Below, piece after piece: positions 1 through 14,627 of a stretch of 64,000 nt of DNA. Numbering within the stretch: position 1 is the stretch's first letter; every line of letters starts with the position of its first letter. Position numbers and translations under genes: made by a program. Source of the DNA: Glossina fuscipes (Eukaryota > Arthropoda > Insecta > Diptera > Glossinidae); assembly GCF_014805625.2 (NCBI RefSeq), contig NW_023998416.1, positions 18,782,065 to 18,846,064 of the forward strand. Direction: 5' to 3'. The notes beneath the pieces are model-generated. The model did not search any database. It was not told the origin of the DNA and was given only the letters and a program-made list of their open reading frames with translations.

Positions 1-879
1 TTAAGCTTAAGCTTATACTTCTTTATTATGTAGAGAAAGAAAACATTATGAACTAATTAACTAAAAACCATATTAATAAAAAAAAAGACAATTTTCGTAG
101 AATATATTGCAAGATGTGATGGATAATTTTGAGAAATTAAAAATTAAATTATGTACCACGACCTCGAAAGACGCCGATATAGAAACTTCACACTTGCATT
201 GGTAACATTCCAAAATACTTATCGGCCACAATGTGTACTTAACCAGGTAAGTCGCTACTACTGCGTCTGTCTGTCTTTTGTTTTGTCCATTGTTGAGACG
301 TTCAAGGAAGCAAGCGGTAACTTTTTTGACTGAACTCCTCAGACTATAATAAACAAAAAAATTATAATATACAATTCATGCCAGATTCATCTACCACTTG
401 AATATCCGTAAAAAGATTCACTATAAGGAATAGAAAGTAACTTATAGATCGAAAGAAATATTTGCCCAATATCTGATGCATACATTTTCCAAGGCCTGTT
501 CAAAAACTCACGTAAAAGTGATTTCAATTGAATTCTTGACGCGCAGACATTTAAAATATTATTTTACAAAACTAATAGATGGCGCTGAATATTGTCTTCT
601 TATTTGCTCTTCTTCGAAAGTCTTTCACGAAATATCAAACAAATTAAAATATTTTTAAAAAATGTGTTTCCGAAAAAGTAACTTTTTGGTAAGCGAATAT
701 ATTCGATATATGGTAACTGTAAGGTAGCAATATTGAGCCAAGAATATTTGATCACGACATGTTATAACAGGGGTGGTTGAAGTTATTAAATTCTAGTCTC
801 GTACTCTTTAAGGAAAGAATTAAACTTTCAATTGAGCGTTTAAGCGGAAAAGGAAGATAATAGATGTACAACTTGTCTT

Positions 880-1200
880 GAGCCGTTTGTCTATAGACAG
901 CTTAAGCGATACGTATTGGTGGAAATAAACAAAAGTAGATATCATATCGTAGGCTTGGGCATTTGCCAAAGAATTTGTGCCGACATTGTTCAGCCGATGT
1001 TATCTACTTTTAACAGAGTTCGTTTTCGAGCCAAAACACGTCAGTGTATCAAATACAATGAAAATATCTCAGAGAATATTATCTGCACAATGAACGCAAG
1101 AACACATGGACGGACATCAGACGAACGGAGAGCGGAAGCCTAACTTGATGCAAAAGGCAAGGAGCCTTGATCGGTCAGGGTCAGTTTTTCCGAGTGTTGC
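880..1200 (+). repeat. Dispersed repeat family A, copy 1
   Basis: It contains a GAGCCAAAACACGTCAGTG core followed about 70 bases later by a GGACGGACATC-type motif. The same order is seen at about 5.75 kb, 7.2 kb (inverted) and in the tandem units at 60.3-60.9 kb. The boundaries are approximate because no terminal repeats or target duplications were identified. Confidence 0.5.
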
Positions 1201-3127
1201 AATAGAATCTCATAAGTGATGCAGATCTCCAGCAGCCCGGTTTTCAAAACTTTGGCTTCGAAATAATAGAGCGTTCAACTTGGAACTTGGAAGTTGCGGT
1301 AGTAGTTAATTGATTTGCTCAGCACCACAAATAAGGTCCAAACTTATGTGCACTTTATGCGATGTTCGATGCGTATTTGCGTAAATGTCAAGCAAGCAAT
1401 ATGACAAAATCCACACATACACAAGTCTATATATGAAAAATTCCTTTAAAACTGACCAGATGCTAGGCCAATAATTCTTGGCATGTTAATTAATATAAGT
1501 ACATACTTATACAAGTGTACAAACGTAAGGGACATTCATAACAAATCTTATAAACAAGAAAAACATACCCCAAGGACGTTTAAATTAAGTTGATCTGTTA
1601 AAAAAATTGCTAAGCAATTATAGAACAGTCGAAAAAAAAAAAACACAGACACAGTATGAATAAACCGCACATAAATTCTGAAACAACCACCGCTACCTTG
1701 TAAACATAACGATGCTATGAGAGGCGGAACATTTATCGAATCATTTTCGTATCGTGTTGTCTTAGTCTGACCGCTGTAATGGCACTTGCATTGACAGCGA
1801 TGGCAAATGCTGAGCAGCTGAGTGTAAAAGCGAAAACCAAAAACGATTACATGGCGAACGAAGCAATTATCACTTTAATCCGAAACTGAACTAAAGCGGT
1901 CTGTGGTGGTAGAGCGAAATATGTTGAAAGGCATGTTGCTGCTTATGTCAAACAATAAATGCTAAAATATGGCATATTGATGATGCTTTAAGTGTCCTGG
2001 GAAACATTTTTCTCGTGGACAGACTTGAAAAGCAAAAGAAAGATATTGCGTTCATTTTACTAAACGTTGTCAAGTTAAACTTTAACATGAAAAAATTGTT
2101 TATAATAATAATAATAAAAGAGCGAAACGAGAGAAACAAACTCTGCTCAAAGTTGTTGTCGTTGTCGTTGTTGGGAAAGGTAACTATGATCTGTGTATGA
2201 AACTGAGATGCAATTTCGTTTATGGCCCTCTAGAGATTTACGCTGTTATTGTTGTTGTTGCTGTTGTTGTTACTGTTAGATAAAGATTCAACCAATTGTT
2301 CCATGTGACGAGAGGTTGTTTGTTGTTTCCTCTTCTGATGCTGCTACGCATAACTTATGCGATATATTTACGCGAACTTTTCGTTGAGTACTTGATGTTA
2401 TTCCTCTTAAGGATATTATTCGACCATGCCTGCTTTGAAGCGATTATTCGGTCGTGGTTGGAAGCTGTTGTTCTATCTTAAAGTTGCGTATATTAAATGC
2501 GATTATTTTTTCATTTTCATTCGCATAAGTTTTCTTTTTCTTCTTCTTTATTGTATTAGTATAAATATATATGTGTGATAGTGCTTGGCTTTCTCATTTC
2601 TCATAGCGTCACCAAAGCGACTATATAATCATAACATTATTCGGCATTTTGTTGCTGCCCTAAGATGCTCATAAGATCGTAAATATTAGCAACAAATTAC
2701 ATCATAAAATCATTTGATTCGATTTGTTGACTGACGTTTTTTAGTTTATTGTACCAATAGTTGGATTTACTTTCTTTGCTATTTTTTTTTTTTTTTCTTT
2801 TTCTCTTACTTTCTCTCTGAATGGGTTATAAGTTGCGGAATGATATAAAATTAATTATTGTTTTCTTCAAATTGTCACATTTGATAGGAAAAGTTCTTTA
2901 ATGGTTAGAAGATATTTTGCAGAAAAATTCCATTTTGAAAATAAACAATGAAAAGAAAAAAGTTATTTGCAACAATTCCAAAATTGACTCAAATACATTT
3001 GCAGGCTAAATTACACTCTTTGGTTGAAGTTTGCATATTTGCAGTTATTGCATAAAAAACGAACTAGAGGTTAAATCGACTTCAATCATCTCATATAAGC
3101 TATAGTAGGCAAAACAATTGCCATTGG

Positions 3128-3560
3128 GGAAAGAGAAGCAAGAAAATTATATTCGATGTGAACTGAGATGAAAAGGAAACTCATACTCTATAACATTGGA
3201 TGGGCATGGTTGATTTAGAGTGGAAATTTATATTCTGTATGCGTTGCACTTTATGAGTAACAAGCAGAAAATACGGAAAGCGAAGATGTTCACAGCTTTT
3301 GTTGCATAAGCGTGTGAATGTTGCACGCGTATCCTTCGATCAGTTTATGTAATTTTCAATTTTCTCAAACAGGAGAATGTTTACAACAAGCATTACACGG
3401 GCGGACAGACGAACGGATGCTAATCATACTTTGTGAGGTCTCGGAAATCTCCTTCTGGGCGTTGCAAACGCTTTGCCAAAGCAAATATATCACTCATCCC
3501 TTGGTGAAAAGTGTGAAATCCAGAGGTGAGCAATTGTTTTCCTCTACAGGCTAGATCCAG
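3128..3560 (+). repeat. Dispersed repeat family B, copy 1
   Basis: The head resembles AAGAAAATTATATTCGATG, followed by TATGAGTAACAAGC, then a GGCGGACAGACGAACGGATG core, then CTTCTGGGCGTTGCAAACG. The same blocks occur in the same order at 36.76-37.26 kb and, in part, at 44.4-44.9 and 45.0-45.3 kb. It has no coding capacity and is probably a non-autonomous transposable element remnant. Confidence 0.6.
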
Positions 3561-3790
3561 AACAAGGCCCAAGTAACATTTAAAATTTGCCTTTCTGCAC
3601 CGATTTGCCTTCTTTTTAAGTCGCTCATTTTATGGCTTAACGAACGGAAAAAAAAAAAACCTTAAGCAAATTTTGCGTTTAATAGCTGGACAGCTGAACG
3701 GCAAGTGGAGGCAGTTACTTTCTAAATAATATTTTTACATATTACGAACGCTTTTGTGTAAGTGAAAATGTGACTAATTTTACTTATATC

Positions 3791-3791
3791 G

Positions 3792-3829
<38 letters not shown>
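3791..3829 (+). repeat. (CT)n microsatellite
   Basis: A near-perfect CT dinucleotide run of about 39 bases, with one interruption near its start. Confidence 0.95.
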
Positions 3830-3832
<3 letters not shown>

Positions 3833-4967
3833 CAGCATTAGCAGTCCTAACTAAAAATAGTTAATATTCTACGATAGCCTATTGATGACTGAATACATCT
3901 GTCCTTTGCCTTCATCTTACTAAATAGTTTATGGCATAAAAGCTTGACCATGTTCCCTCGGTAATAATGAATGTGCTTTTTTTTCTTTTTGTTACGCCAA
4001 CAACACCAGGAAGAGAAACAATACAAAAAAAAATATATATATATTTTGAATTTTTAAGTTCAAAACTGATCTACTGCATGAAAGCAAAGAAATATGTAAT
4101 GCTTGTATGTGCGCGTGATATCTATCAGTGTCGAGCGGCCATTAGCAATTCCTGTCGTTGTGTGTGGTACGTCAGTATAAAATAAATGAAAAACATTTTT
4201 ATATGCTTCATATAGATTCGATCTGATTACACAAAAATTCACCTTAAAATGGAAATATTTTTATTTTTATTTTCTTGGTTATTATGTTAAAAACAATGCC
4301 TGTTACTGCACCTCATGGTTTAATGTCTTGCAGCTGATTGGTAGCTTTTCCGAAACAGATACAAATGCACGTCATGTATTCGATTGCGTGCCTAATCTGT
4401 ACCGGTTTTACTTCCATCTACTTTTATATTTCTTAGTGCAACATTTACCCACATATGTGTGTGTGCTTGTGAATATATATGTATTCAAGAGGCTAATAAA
4501 TGTGTTGCATGTTAAAAGTCGGCTTATCGTGATATGAAAGCGGTGCGAGCACAACAAACCTACAAACCTGCCTGCCGTATAGGTATATATCTCTGTGTAT
4601 ACGTACATTAAAATGGTTGTGGCAGCCATTAAAATATCATTTACTAGGCATTCAAGCCAACTTGCTTGTGTGTTTATTGCTCTTCAACTATATGAGTCCT
4701 CTTATATCTAAAAAGGCTAACTAATAACGCATCTACAACATGTCTCTACAAAGTGTGATGTTTTTTTAGCAATAGTCTGCGCGTCTGCAAGAAAAATAAA
4801 GGCAAACTATAAGCTTAAAAATTTATTTGAACGACGATTTGAAGTAAGATAAATAATAAAAAAAAATAAAAAAAACGCGTGCAAAAACATAGACATGCGA
4901 TTCCATATATATTTTTTTTTATTTTTTATTTTTTTTTTGCTTTTCTCATTTTTCATGCATTTTTCTT

Positions 4968-5063
4968 TTAATTATTTAAAAAACTCGTACCGCTTGGAGC
5001 CAGTAAATCTTCTAAATTCACGGTTGGTTCATTTGGGATCGATTCGCTCTGCCCGTAGATGCC
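4968..5063 (-). other. Exon-like open segment with a possible C-terminus, unrecognised
   Basis: On the minus strand an AT-rich, intron-like tract ends in AAAG. It is followed by an open segment ending in residues such as NEPTVNLEDLLAPSGTSF and a stop codon. The composition is more protein-like than the neighbouring low-complexity ORFs, and an acceptor-like AG precedes it. No domain or homolog is recognised. It could be a chance ORF, a gene remnant or the last exon of a gene nested in the caudal intron. Confidence 0.15.
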
Positions 5064-5739
5064 TTTAATAATAAAATTAAATTTATTAATACATTGTAGA
5101 GACTCTTTTTTTTGTTTTGTTTTTTGTATTTTATTTGTATACAAAACGTGTAATATATTTATTTGAAGATCGATTCTACGCTGTAATGAATGGAAAGCGT
5201 AAATTTCGAATTTTTTTTTCCTATTACAAGAATAAGTAAATGACACGAAATTTCAAAAGCATAAGTGTAGTAAAAATAAATGATAGTCGGGCTAGGCCGA
5301 TTGTTAGATACACTACAACACATCATCATCTCACATAATTCGTATTTTTCCCATAGAGCACAAAAATTATACCCTGTCTTCATATCGATTTGCCATTATG
5401 GAATCATATAGTCAAATATACGCTTACTTTCCGTAAAAATAATAGTGCCCAAGGGGTTCAAAAATTGAGGTGTTTGTGTTCAAAATTCAGCACACTTAAT
5501 ATTCATATTAATAATTACTCAATAAAATATTAAAACTTCGTTTTTTCCGTCATAAAAAACAAAATCATCACCATCCTTATATAGGGTAGAATCCAGCACT
5601 AGGCGCCGATGGTCCAAATTTTGCAAGGTTAGTTTTTATATCAAATTACTGCTATGCCTTAATTTTTAAAATTCAAATATTGTTCCCGCCAGTCCAAAGT
5701 TTTCACTCCAATTTGGAGCGCCGTAATACTCTTACTTGG

Positions 5740-5880
5740 CCACTTTTGTCGAGAAATTTTAAAAATTGCAAAAGCGGTCAGTAGCGTTCGTCCTTGGGTC
5801 AAACAAAGTCAGTTTACCAAAGTAGCTTGAACATAAATTTACATGGACAGACATCAGACCGCTGAACAGACAAAATCATT
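5740..5880 (+). repeat. Dispersed repeat family A, copy 2
   Basis: It contains AGCGTTCGTCCTTGGGTCAA, then a GGACAGACATCAGACCG core. This matches the copies at 0.9-1.2 kb and 60.5-60.7 kb. Confidence 0.5.
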
Positions 5881-7164
5881 TTTCGAACTCATCAATATAA
5901 TAAAACGTGGGTCTATCTTAAGTCCTTCCCCATGTAACATGCATCTCCACAAATTTAGCACAATGTATACCACAAATGGTGCAGAGTATAAATACATGTG
6001 GATATTTCAAGATGCCGACAGTCACCGTAAAAAGAATTCGTTCAGAGATACTTTTATTCGTAGAATTTATTTCCTTTGTCTAAATAAATTGCAGCAATAA
6101 TGATAATACCCATGTGTACTGAATGACAAGTCAGTCCTCTCATCTTCATTCCAGAACGCCCCGTGAGTGGCAGTCTGTTTCAATTGCATTTTGGCGAACT
6201 TGACTTTCGGCACTAGCTGGTGAGGAAATCATCATTCGAAAGCTTAATTCCTGATTTATGGTGATTCATGGTAAGCCTATGTCCCGTTTATCAATTTAAG
6301 ATCAGATTATCGTATAAATCATTTCATTTGGTTTCTAACTTCTAGCCAAAATCGGCTAAACACAGTTTGTTTCTTTTGCTTATCAGGCGGCACTTCATTT
6401 GCCCGCTCTTTACTTTGGTGCAGAGGAAATTCGTACACAAAGTCATAAATAAGGAAAACGCTGCTGTTGGGCAAAGCCCTTGCTTAGTTCATAATTTTTT
6501 CTACCAATGAACATGTGTTTGTCATTTTCTAACTGCATCAGGTCGGGATAATTTCTATCGGCCAACAAAAAGCTACTACCAATATTGGTAAGTCTTCGAT
6601 AGCGGATTTGAATAGAAGGGTTAAAAGATAGTAGCTTTTTCTCTCCCTGCTAATGTCTCTTTCTCTCTTTCATTCGCGCTGCCTGTCTCCCTCCTTTTTA
6701 TTCCCGTTACGTATACCTGAACTCTTTGCGAGCCAAGCTTTTTTTTTCCTTACACCTACCTGTTTAAGTAATTTGCAGAAAAGGCCTAAAAAGTGATCTC
6801 CATAAAAAAAAAAGGAATTATTCAGAATACGACTCATTTAGAATTTGATAGAAAGAAAACAATTATTTAATTATTTTAAACGATACAATGCATGGCTCGA
6901 AGTAATACAATGTCGTGATAGGAGGGGAAGGGTTTGAAGAAAGTTTAAAAAAAAAGGGACGAGAAAAGTTAAATTTCGCTAATCTGCAATACTGGATGCT
7001 TTGCCATTTCAGCAGAGTATCCTCTATAGACTGTACGATCAAGATTTTATCGTTGTATGTATTGTTGAGACTGATAATGGTATATTGAATTTATATGGAC
7101 GTATGCAATACCCGGAAGGACTTCAAGTAAATCGACTTTTTACTACACCGACCGATTCAGAATC

Positions 7165-7385
7165 ACTTTTTGCATCGATCTCACCTAGCTTGCTCGTCTG
7201 CCTGTCTGTCTGCCTTGTTTTCTTGCGCTCAACCTATAGATCGCAGTTTCTGGGATACTTTGAGGGAATTTGGCACATCGACGTGTTTTGGCCCAAGGAT
7301 GCACGCTATTGAAAATGATTCGGATCAGACCACTTTTTCGACTACTCCCTGTATAAAACCTAATTCTGAAAAGTCGTCATATAAA
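7165..7385 (-). repeat. Dispersed repeat family A, copy 3 (inverted)
   Basis: The plus strand reads GTGTTTTGGCCCAAGGATG and ATGATTCGGATCAGACC. This is the reverse complement of the CATCCTTGGGCCAAAACAC core in the 60.5-kb unit. An open reading stretch of about 100 aa crosses it but shows no domain and is probably fortuitous. Confidence 0.5.
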
Positions 7386-7978
7386 TAATTGTACTAAGCA
7401 AAGTACTGTAGGGTATTTAATGGTGGGCCGCAATTGGCCCAAATTTACGTTACCCCCAAAAATTGTTTAGACTTTGATGCCGATCAAGGATAAAGGCTCT
7501 GTAGAATTTCCTTCCCCATTGAAATCTGTGCAAAATTGTGATGTCTACTAACTGTTACATAAAAACCGTCACATAACCGTTACATAATAAATTTTTCGAA
7601 AGAAAGAGAAAATTTCATTTTAAAGACTTCTATCAATTAGTCAGCATTTGTACTACTCAAGCATAGGTGAATTTAGATTTCATGCTTATCTCGATTAAAT
7701 TTTATTTAAGGTTTGATTAAATTTATGATTTCTTAAAATAATTACAACTTAATGTCTTAAAATAGTTTCATTTTTGCGAAATGTTATCTAATAGGGTTAA
7801 GTTAGGTTAAATAAAAGGAGAAACAAAATATAAAACGATTAAAAGGACGGCGAGGTGCTACACGTTAACCTTGCAAACTATTCAAATAAATAGTGGGATA
7901 TACAATGTTTATTTACTAGAGTCAGGAGATGCAAATTTACAATATTTAAGTCATCCAATAAAATGAAAAGTCAACGCG

Positions 7979-8015
7979 TTATATATATATATATATATAT
8001 ATAAATATATATATA
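7979..8015 (+). repeat. (TA)n microsatellite
   Basis: A TA dinucleotide run of about 37 bases with one AAT interruption. Confidence 0.95.
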
Positions 8016-8197
8016 ATGTGCATAAAATGATCATAAAATCGCAGAGTACCGACCGGTAAATAAATTGTAAATCTCTATGAAAACGCACCCAAACACACGC
8101 ACAATTTAAAAGCCTTCATGAAATATATACGAAAAAAAACGGTGATTTATGGAGGGCATTAAAGTGAGAAAGAGAAGAGAGTAATTAAAGGCGCAAA

Positions 8198-8237
8198 AGA
8201 GAAAGAGAAAGAGAGAGAGAGAGAGAGAAAGAGAGAA
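8198..8237 (+). repeat. (GA)n microsatellite
   Basis: A purine run built of GAAAGA and GAGAGA units, about 40 bases long. Confidence 0.9.
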
Positions 8238-11200
8238 ATAAATAAAAACAATATGGGCTTGAAATAGATCTACGTTTAGTTGCGCGTGGTTGCGTACATG
8301 CGTGCGTGAGAGTTGACTGCATCGCTAGAGTGCGAGAGGGAGAGAGAGGGCGATTCTCGACAACTCATACTTGTGCCTGTTAATTACCTAATAATATTTG
8401 TTGTTTGTTGAAGCGCGTGTAAATTCTGTGGTTAAATAAAGGTTATGTGAGAGCGCGCGTTACCTTTAAATAATATTTCTTAACAAATAAATAAAATAAT
8501 AACAATTATCATAAAAATAAGTTTACGATGGGAATTTAACTAACGACAATGACAAATTAAATGCTGCCTGCAGTCTACTAACTACACACATTCATATATG
8601 CATGCACATATATTTCGTACATCTAAATAATTTATTTATGATATTTAAGTCATCGGTTGTGAAATTTTATTAAATTTAAAAATTGTTTGATTCTTAATTA
8701 TCTGAAATTTTCAAGAAAGCATTTGTTTTTCAAACATTCAATTAACATTCAATTGAATTGATTTCAAATTATATTTAATATGAATGACAATAACAACAAG
8801 AACAAAAAGCGGCAAGCGAGTAAGCCAATGTTTTCGACTGACGAATGTTTCGTCCATAATTTTTGCATTATGTTTACGATGAATTGCAGAACGCACTCGA
8901 TACTCGAAAAGACGAAGTGACAATATAATGAATATCACATTTGGTAATTATTGATTAATACTCTTTGCTATAATGTTGTAGCTTAAGCCTTAGTTCCCCA
9001 TCCCTACCTAAATCTTTACTGACGACTTTTAATACGGATTTGTTTAGAAAGAAAACCATCTCTGAAATTAATTTCATATTTTGATCTCGTTTTGTCACTT
9101 TGTCCTTACTTTTAACATCTATTAACATCTCTGCTGTTACGCGTTAACGTATGATGAAAACTCGTGCTATTTTTGACACTTGACAACAACAAAAAAAAAA
9201 GCACCTAATGATTTTTTCACGAAAACATAAATAAATTGCTGTGAGTGAGCAAGCTGTAAGTTAGAAGAAAATCGTATTCAATGAAAAAGGTGAAAATATC
9301 ACAAAATATCTGAGAAAAGAAAGAAAAAAGATTAAAAATCGTTACTCGATAAAAGAAAAGTTCACCGAAAATTCATGCAAAAATGATTAATTTCACTATT
9401 TCAAAATTAAATTTTTATAAAAAGATTAGGTATAAGTGGGTATAAGTATATTCTAATTTTTATGATTCCTTTCATGTTCATCGTTCATCATCGTCAAGCT
9501 TCTCAATTATTATCTAATTAATTTGTTATTACTATTATTATTATATATTATTACTTATTGTTCATTATTATATTTATTATTAGACCCAAGTTCCCTTACT
9601 AGTATCTCAAGACTGAAAATATGTACAAAAAAAAAAATCTGTTTACTCTTCATCGATGATCTTCGCTAGAATTGCATTATTTAAGCATTTAACTTTGAGA
9701 GGATATGGCTGAACGTATATTGCGGCTATTCATACGTCAATGACTGTATGTCTTGTCCTCTTTTACTTTTTTTAAATAACTTTTATTAAGTGGGTGGGCA
9801 ATTGGGAAGCCACGTTGATAAGGAATATCAGGGAGGGAGCTCAATGCAACTACAATCTCTTCAGGCCGAGCTTTTGAACGCCGTAAACTTGATTGTTTCT
9901 GTTGTTGTCGTTGTTTATAAATGTCAAAACCTAAGCTAAGAAAATATTACGAAAATAACTTCGGATAATAATATCGTTTCTTTAGTTAACCGCTTCTTTG
10001 GTGTAACCTTGAAGAAATTTATTCTAATGAGATTACAATATCTATTCAGTACTCTTCCCGCAGTGTATACACACTCTGCCACGAACGAGTCAAATCGATT
10101 TAATCTTCCCGCGGCCTCACGAGTTGTTATTTAGCAGGTTATATCAATTAATACTGTAATGTTGTCTTCATCAGTGGTGTACATTCAATGGAACGATTTT
10201 CTGCCAACACACACTTCGATAGTCAGAAACTAGGAAAAGAGAAGCCGCTTTATGGCTCCCGATATCGTGTAAAGTCAATGGCAATTTTACAATCGAAAGT
10301 TCTTCTATTCGGCAGCAAGCAAAGTGTATACTTTGTTGGCAACTGTAGGCTCATCACTCTTCACACGAAATGTATAAGCCACAACTATCGGGAACCATTC
10401 CACGGTCGCTAATTGGAACTTTCCACATTTGATAGGGAGCTAAGTAAAAAGCGCATTGCGTAGAGTTAAACTAACTTTTCGGCAGATAAGCCCTATTGCT
10501 ACACAAACTGTTCAATTAAACAACAACAATGTTATCCCATTCTTATGTTCAATAAATTTCCATAGTTTTAAGGTTCTTTGAATCGCATGAATTTTCTTTA
10601 AAATAAAATTCTCTTCATTTTTGGATTCTTTTTACAAAATCTATTCAAACGTTGTTGCATTTATTCTCATGCTAAAGTCCATCTTAATTACATTGTTATT
10701 AGATTCATTGTATAACCATAGCTGCATATAAAGGAACGAATTTCTTACATAATAAAGCAAGTTTCATGTATCTTGCGCTAGGAGATAGATTTATAAACTC
10801 GGAATTTTGTTTGATTGCGCTAACGTTGCCATCTAACCTAAGAAACACTCAAGGTTTTAAAAAAAAAGCTCGTAGCGTTTTTTTCACCGGATCTCACAAA
10901 AATTTTTCTTATATTTTTTAAAAAACGTAAAACAAATTAAGTGGTAGTGCGAACCCAACTTTTCAAACTTTTATGACGCTTTTCTTTATTAATTAATGCG
11001 GCGTTGGCTGGTCGGTCGCGCGTTCCATCTTTTATTGAACATTGCATCCATTCATCCAAAGATGCATAGATGCAAAGTAGCTTTCGCGCAAGGCGCACAT
11101 TAATTCCGTACATTTGAAATGATTTGCGGGCTTTGGTCGCACTAGTTGTTGATAGTAAAGGAGTAAATCAACCATTGAGCGAAGTTGGAGACACCCAAGA

Positions 11201-12449
11201 TTGCCAACGATTGCCTTCCAATCGCGTTAACCACAAAACATAAGCACTTAGGTAGTAATATTTTTTTCATTCACATTTTTCGCACGTTATTATCGTCCAT
11301 GATCCAGTTTTCGTCCTCAGTCATTTGATGTAAATTCGGTGCAATAAATTTTTTGCTATTAATTCATGTAATATGCAAGTATTGAGCTCCTCTTTGTAAT
11401 GCAAAAGTTTTGGAACTGTTCCAATGGTCAGCGTTTAATTCCGTCGCGATGTTTGCAGACGAAAATGATTTCGCACTTTTGTAAAAAGGTTCAACGATTT
11501 TGTCAACGGCTTTTCGGGCAGAGCTCAACGTGTTGGGGGCATTAAAGTTTTAAAAATGGAAGCCTTTTGTAATGACTTTGACACGAGTATTTAGCGCTAT
11601 TGTAATATATAGTAAATGTTTGCAGAATTTTGATTCACTTCCGAATTTCCCTTTTTTTCAATTATGCCTCCTACTCGCTATAATATAGCTTTGCCGAGTT
11701 AGTATTACTCGAGTACAAACTTTTGCTTAAACTTGTTGTATAGATTGAATGGTAACTGCAGTACAAGTCCAGCACCCCTAGCACACAAAATTTTAACTAA
11801 ACAATGGTTTTCCACAGTTTTTTATTGCTTTTATTAGCTTAATTTTCTTTTTTGTGCCGACGCCGGCGAAAGAGGGATAGAGAGGAGCGTATGTTGCTTA
11901 GTTTCGGCGGCTGGAATTACGTTAAAATCGTGCTCCTGGACATATTAAAGATACAGTAAACAAAATCAATTTTGAACAGAAGGAGCCCATTATTATTTTG
12001 CACACGCGCTTGCCATTCAATCTGTGTATAGTCAGTGCATATCCCTGATAAAAGCTTATCTGAAACTTTTCTCACTCGACCGTAGCTAATGCAACTCTAT
12101 TGACGAGAAGAAGATATTTACAAAAAAAAAAAAAAAAAAATCTATCTAGAAATAGCCGTAAATTTTGCTTTCCATCATAGTGTTCTTTATAAGTGAATAA
12201 AGCATATCAATAAATTAAATATGTATAAAAAAAAGGAAAAGAAAACGATTAATTATAAAAAAGTTTTATTTTTAATCCCAAAGCGACAAATCATTGAAAT
12301 ATAATCAAATCAAAAAAATTGATTTTTTACACAAACATCAAAAACAGTAATAAATTATATTTTTTGACAGTTCTTTCGTTTTCTTATAAAATTTTTGTAG
12401 GTATGCATAGTTACGTATCTCTCTTTACATATACATACATATATATATA

Positions 12450-12491
12450 TGTGTAGCACGAAACATTATATGTGTAGCACGAAACATTATA
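12450..12491 (+). repeat. Perfect 21-bp tandem duplication
   Basis: The 21-base unit beginning TGTGTAGCACGAAACATT occurs twice head to tail, immediately after a TA-rich run. Confidence 0.9.
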
Positions 12492-12617
12492 TGTCAATTT
12501 TAATGACACCCTATCACATGTCATTTCAACTGAAGGAATTTTTATGTTAAACTACATACGTTAGAAGACAATTCCACACACTACATATAACGATTGAAAA
12601 CTACCCTTCAGTGCTAT

Positions 12618-12618
<1 letters not shown>

Positions 12619-12651
<33 letters not shown>
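12619..12651 (+). repeat. (TA)n microsatellite
   Basis: A perfect TA run of about 33 bases. Confidence 0.95.
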
Positions 12652-12654
<3 letters not shown>

Positions 12655-14627
12655 AACAACATACTGACACATCACGCACACACATAAATAATTTTTATTT
12701 AATCTTTGTCACATACACACAAGAACAACTCCATATTTGTTTGCTTTTGTGTTACCTAAAGTGTATGTATGGATGTGTGTGTGTATATATATGTATATAT
12801 AGCTTTGCGCAAATGTTTGCAATTGTTCGATATTTTACAAATGTTTAAATAAACGATTTATTTAAGATAAGCGATGGTTTGGTTTAAGCAATGACAGGAA
12901 AATGGCCAAACACATACATTCACATTATTAGTTTTTATCAATTGCGTTGATATCTATCTGTCTATTTATATATGTACATATATATATATATATATAGATA
13001 TGAGTAAGTATATGTGTGACTCTTTTCAGTATAATTCCAACTTCGTGGCTCTTTCTTGCACGCACTACAAGAGGTGTACTTGGCTTGTATAACATAGAAA
13101 TATTTCTCGTAAATTTTATAAATTCTATTCTGTAGCAGAGTCCGTGTACGGATCATAGCTGGATTCAAATAGCGCATCGACAAAAATTGCGATCATATTT
13201 GTGTAACGCATTAAAAGAAGCTCGAATAACAAAATGAGGGAGATGCGATGTTGCCACCTTAGGATGGATACTAAGCGAAGTCCGTCATTTGATTATTCAC
13301 CGATTGAATAGGAAAAATTCACGGATTTTCATTTGCGAACAGTTTACCGATCAGTAGGACATATAATTGTTTGAGCGATCATCGTTTAAATTATGAGAAA
13401 TTCTTGTTAAAGGGTTTACCTGCTTGCAAGCTGATGCTCCACAATATTTCAATTTTAAACTTTTGCATTTTTTTGCATCAAACTAAATGTTTCGATTTGA
13501 ATGCGCGACGGTATATAAATTATGAAAAATCTTCGTGATTTTTATATTTACTTTATATGCATTTACCTAACTTGCTTAGCCAAGATACGTCGAACTTATT
13601 AGCCGTATCAATTATTACATAATGCTATTATAGTCGAATGATCAAAAAATTGAATGAATAAAATGTCAAATGCTCGTTAATGTCTAATGTTTTGGGTTTT
13701 CATTGAGAAATAATTCCAGCCTTTCTTTCGTTGCGAATTTGATTGTGAAACACGAAATGCTTAGGATATCGATACTGTTATCGTCCATTATCGTCCGAAA
13801 TTTCTTTTTGTTTTCAATGCAAACCCAAAAGTGAACTTTGCTAAGCTTATTACGGCAATAACAACAACAACAACAACATGTTAAAACATAGCAGCATACT
13901 TTTGTATATGAATATTTTTTCCATTCTAAAAGCAAAGAATAGAAAAATAATGCATGTAATTAAAGGTAAAAAGTTTAACGTGTTTTGAAACTAAAAAATT
14001 GGTAAGCGAAGAAAAAGAAGTCGATAAGTTGGAAATTTTTATTAATATAATCATAAAGAGGGTGGAAAAAAATAGTAACACCTTTAGCGGAAATGTCTTA
14101 TAGTTAACCACTTCGGCACATAAGCATTAATAATAATAATTATTTAATTATTTTCGTCTTTATATAATGCACTTGTGAATAGGAAAATTATTTAAATTTA
14201 CTTTTTTTCCTTTGACTTGGTTTTGTTTTGCTTTTTTTTTGCTGTGCATAGCACCTCAACAATAACAATATTGACCGTAAAACCACCAATAAATGTTAAT
14301 TGCCATTCATCAGATATTATTTATAGCTCATTAAGCATACGTATACGCATGCGTAAGGACGCACATTTGTTTACCTGAACATGATACGTATATTGAATAT
14401 CAACAGGGCACATTTTGTAACAACTAGAAATATATGTAAATATGTATACATTAATGCATGTAAATACATACATATATTTATAAGACACACACATACAAGA
14501 TGAGAGTGGTGGAAAAAGTGTACGTGTTTGTGGGGTATCGTTTGAGTATATAAGCGCCAAGGATGCATGCTACCGGTACGGGCTAGCATCATAACAAAAA
14601 AATAGACCCACACAGGCACTTGTACAG

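Noticed and set aside
7001..7312. 103-codon plus-strand ORF
   Set aside because: It runs into an inverted family A repeat and shows no recognisable domain.
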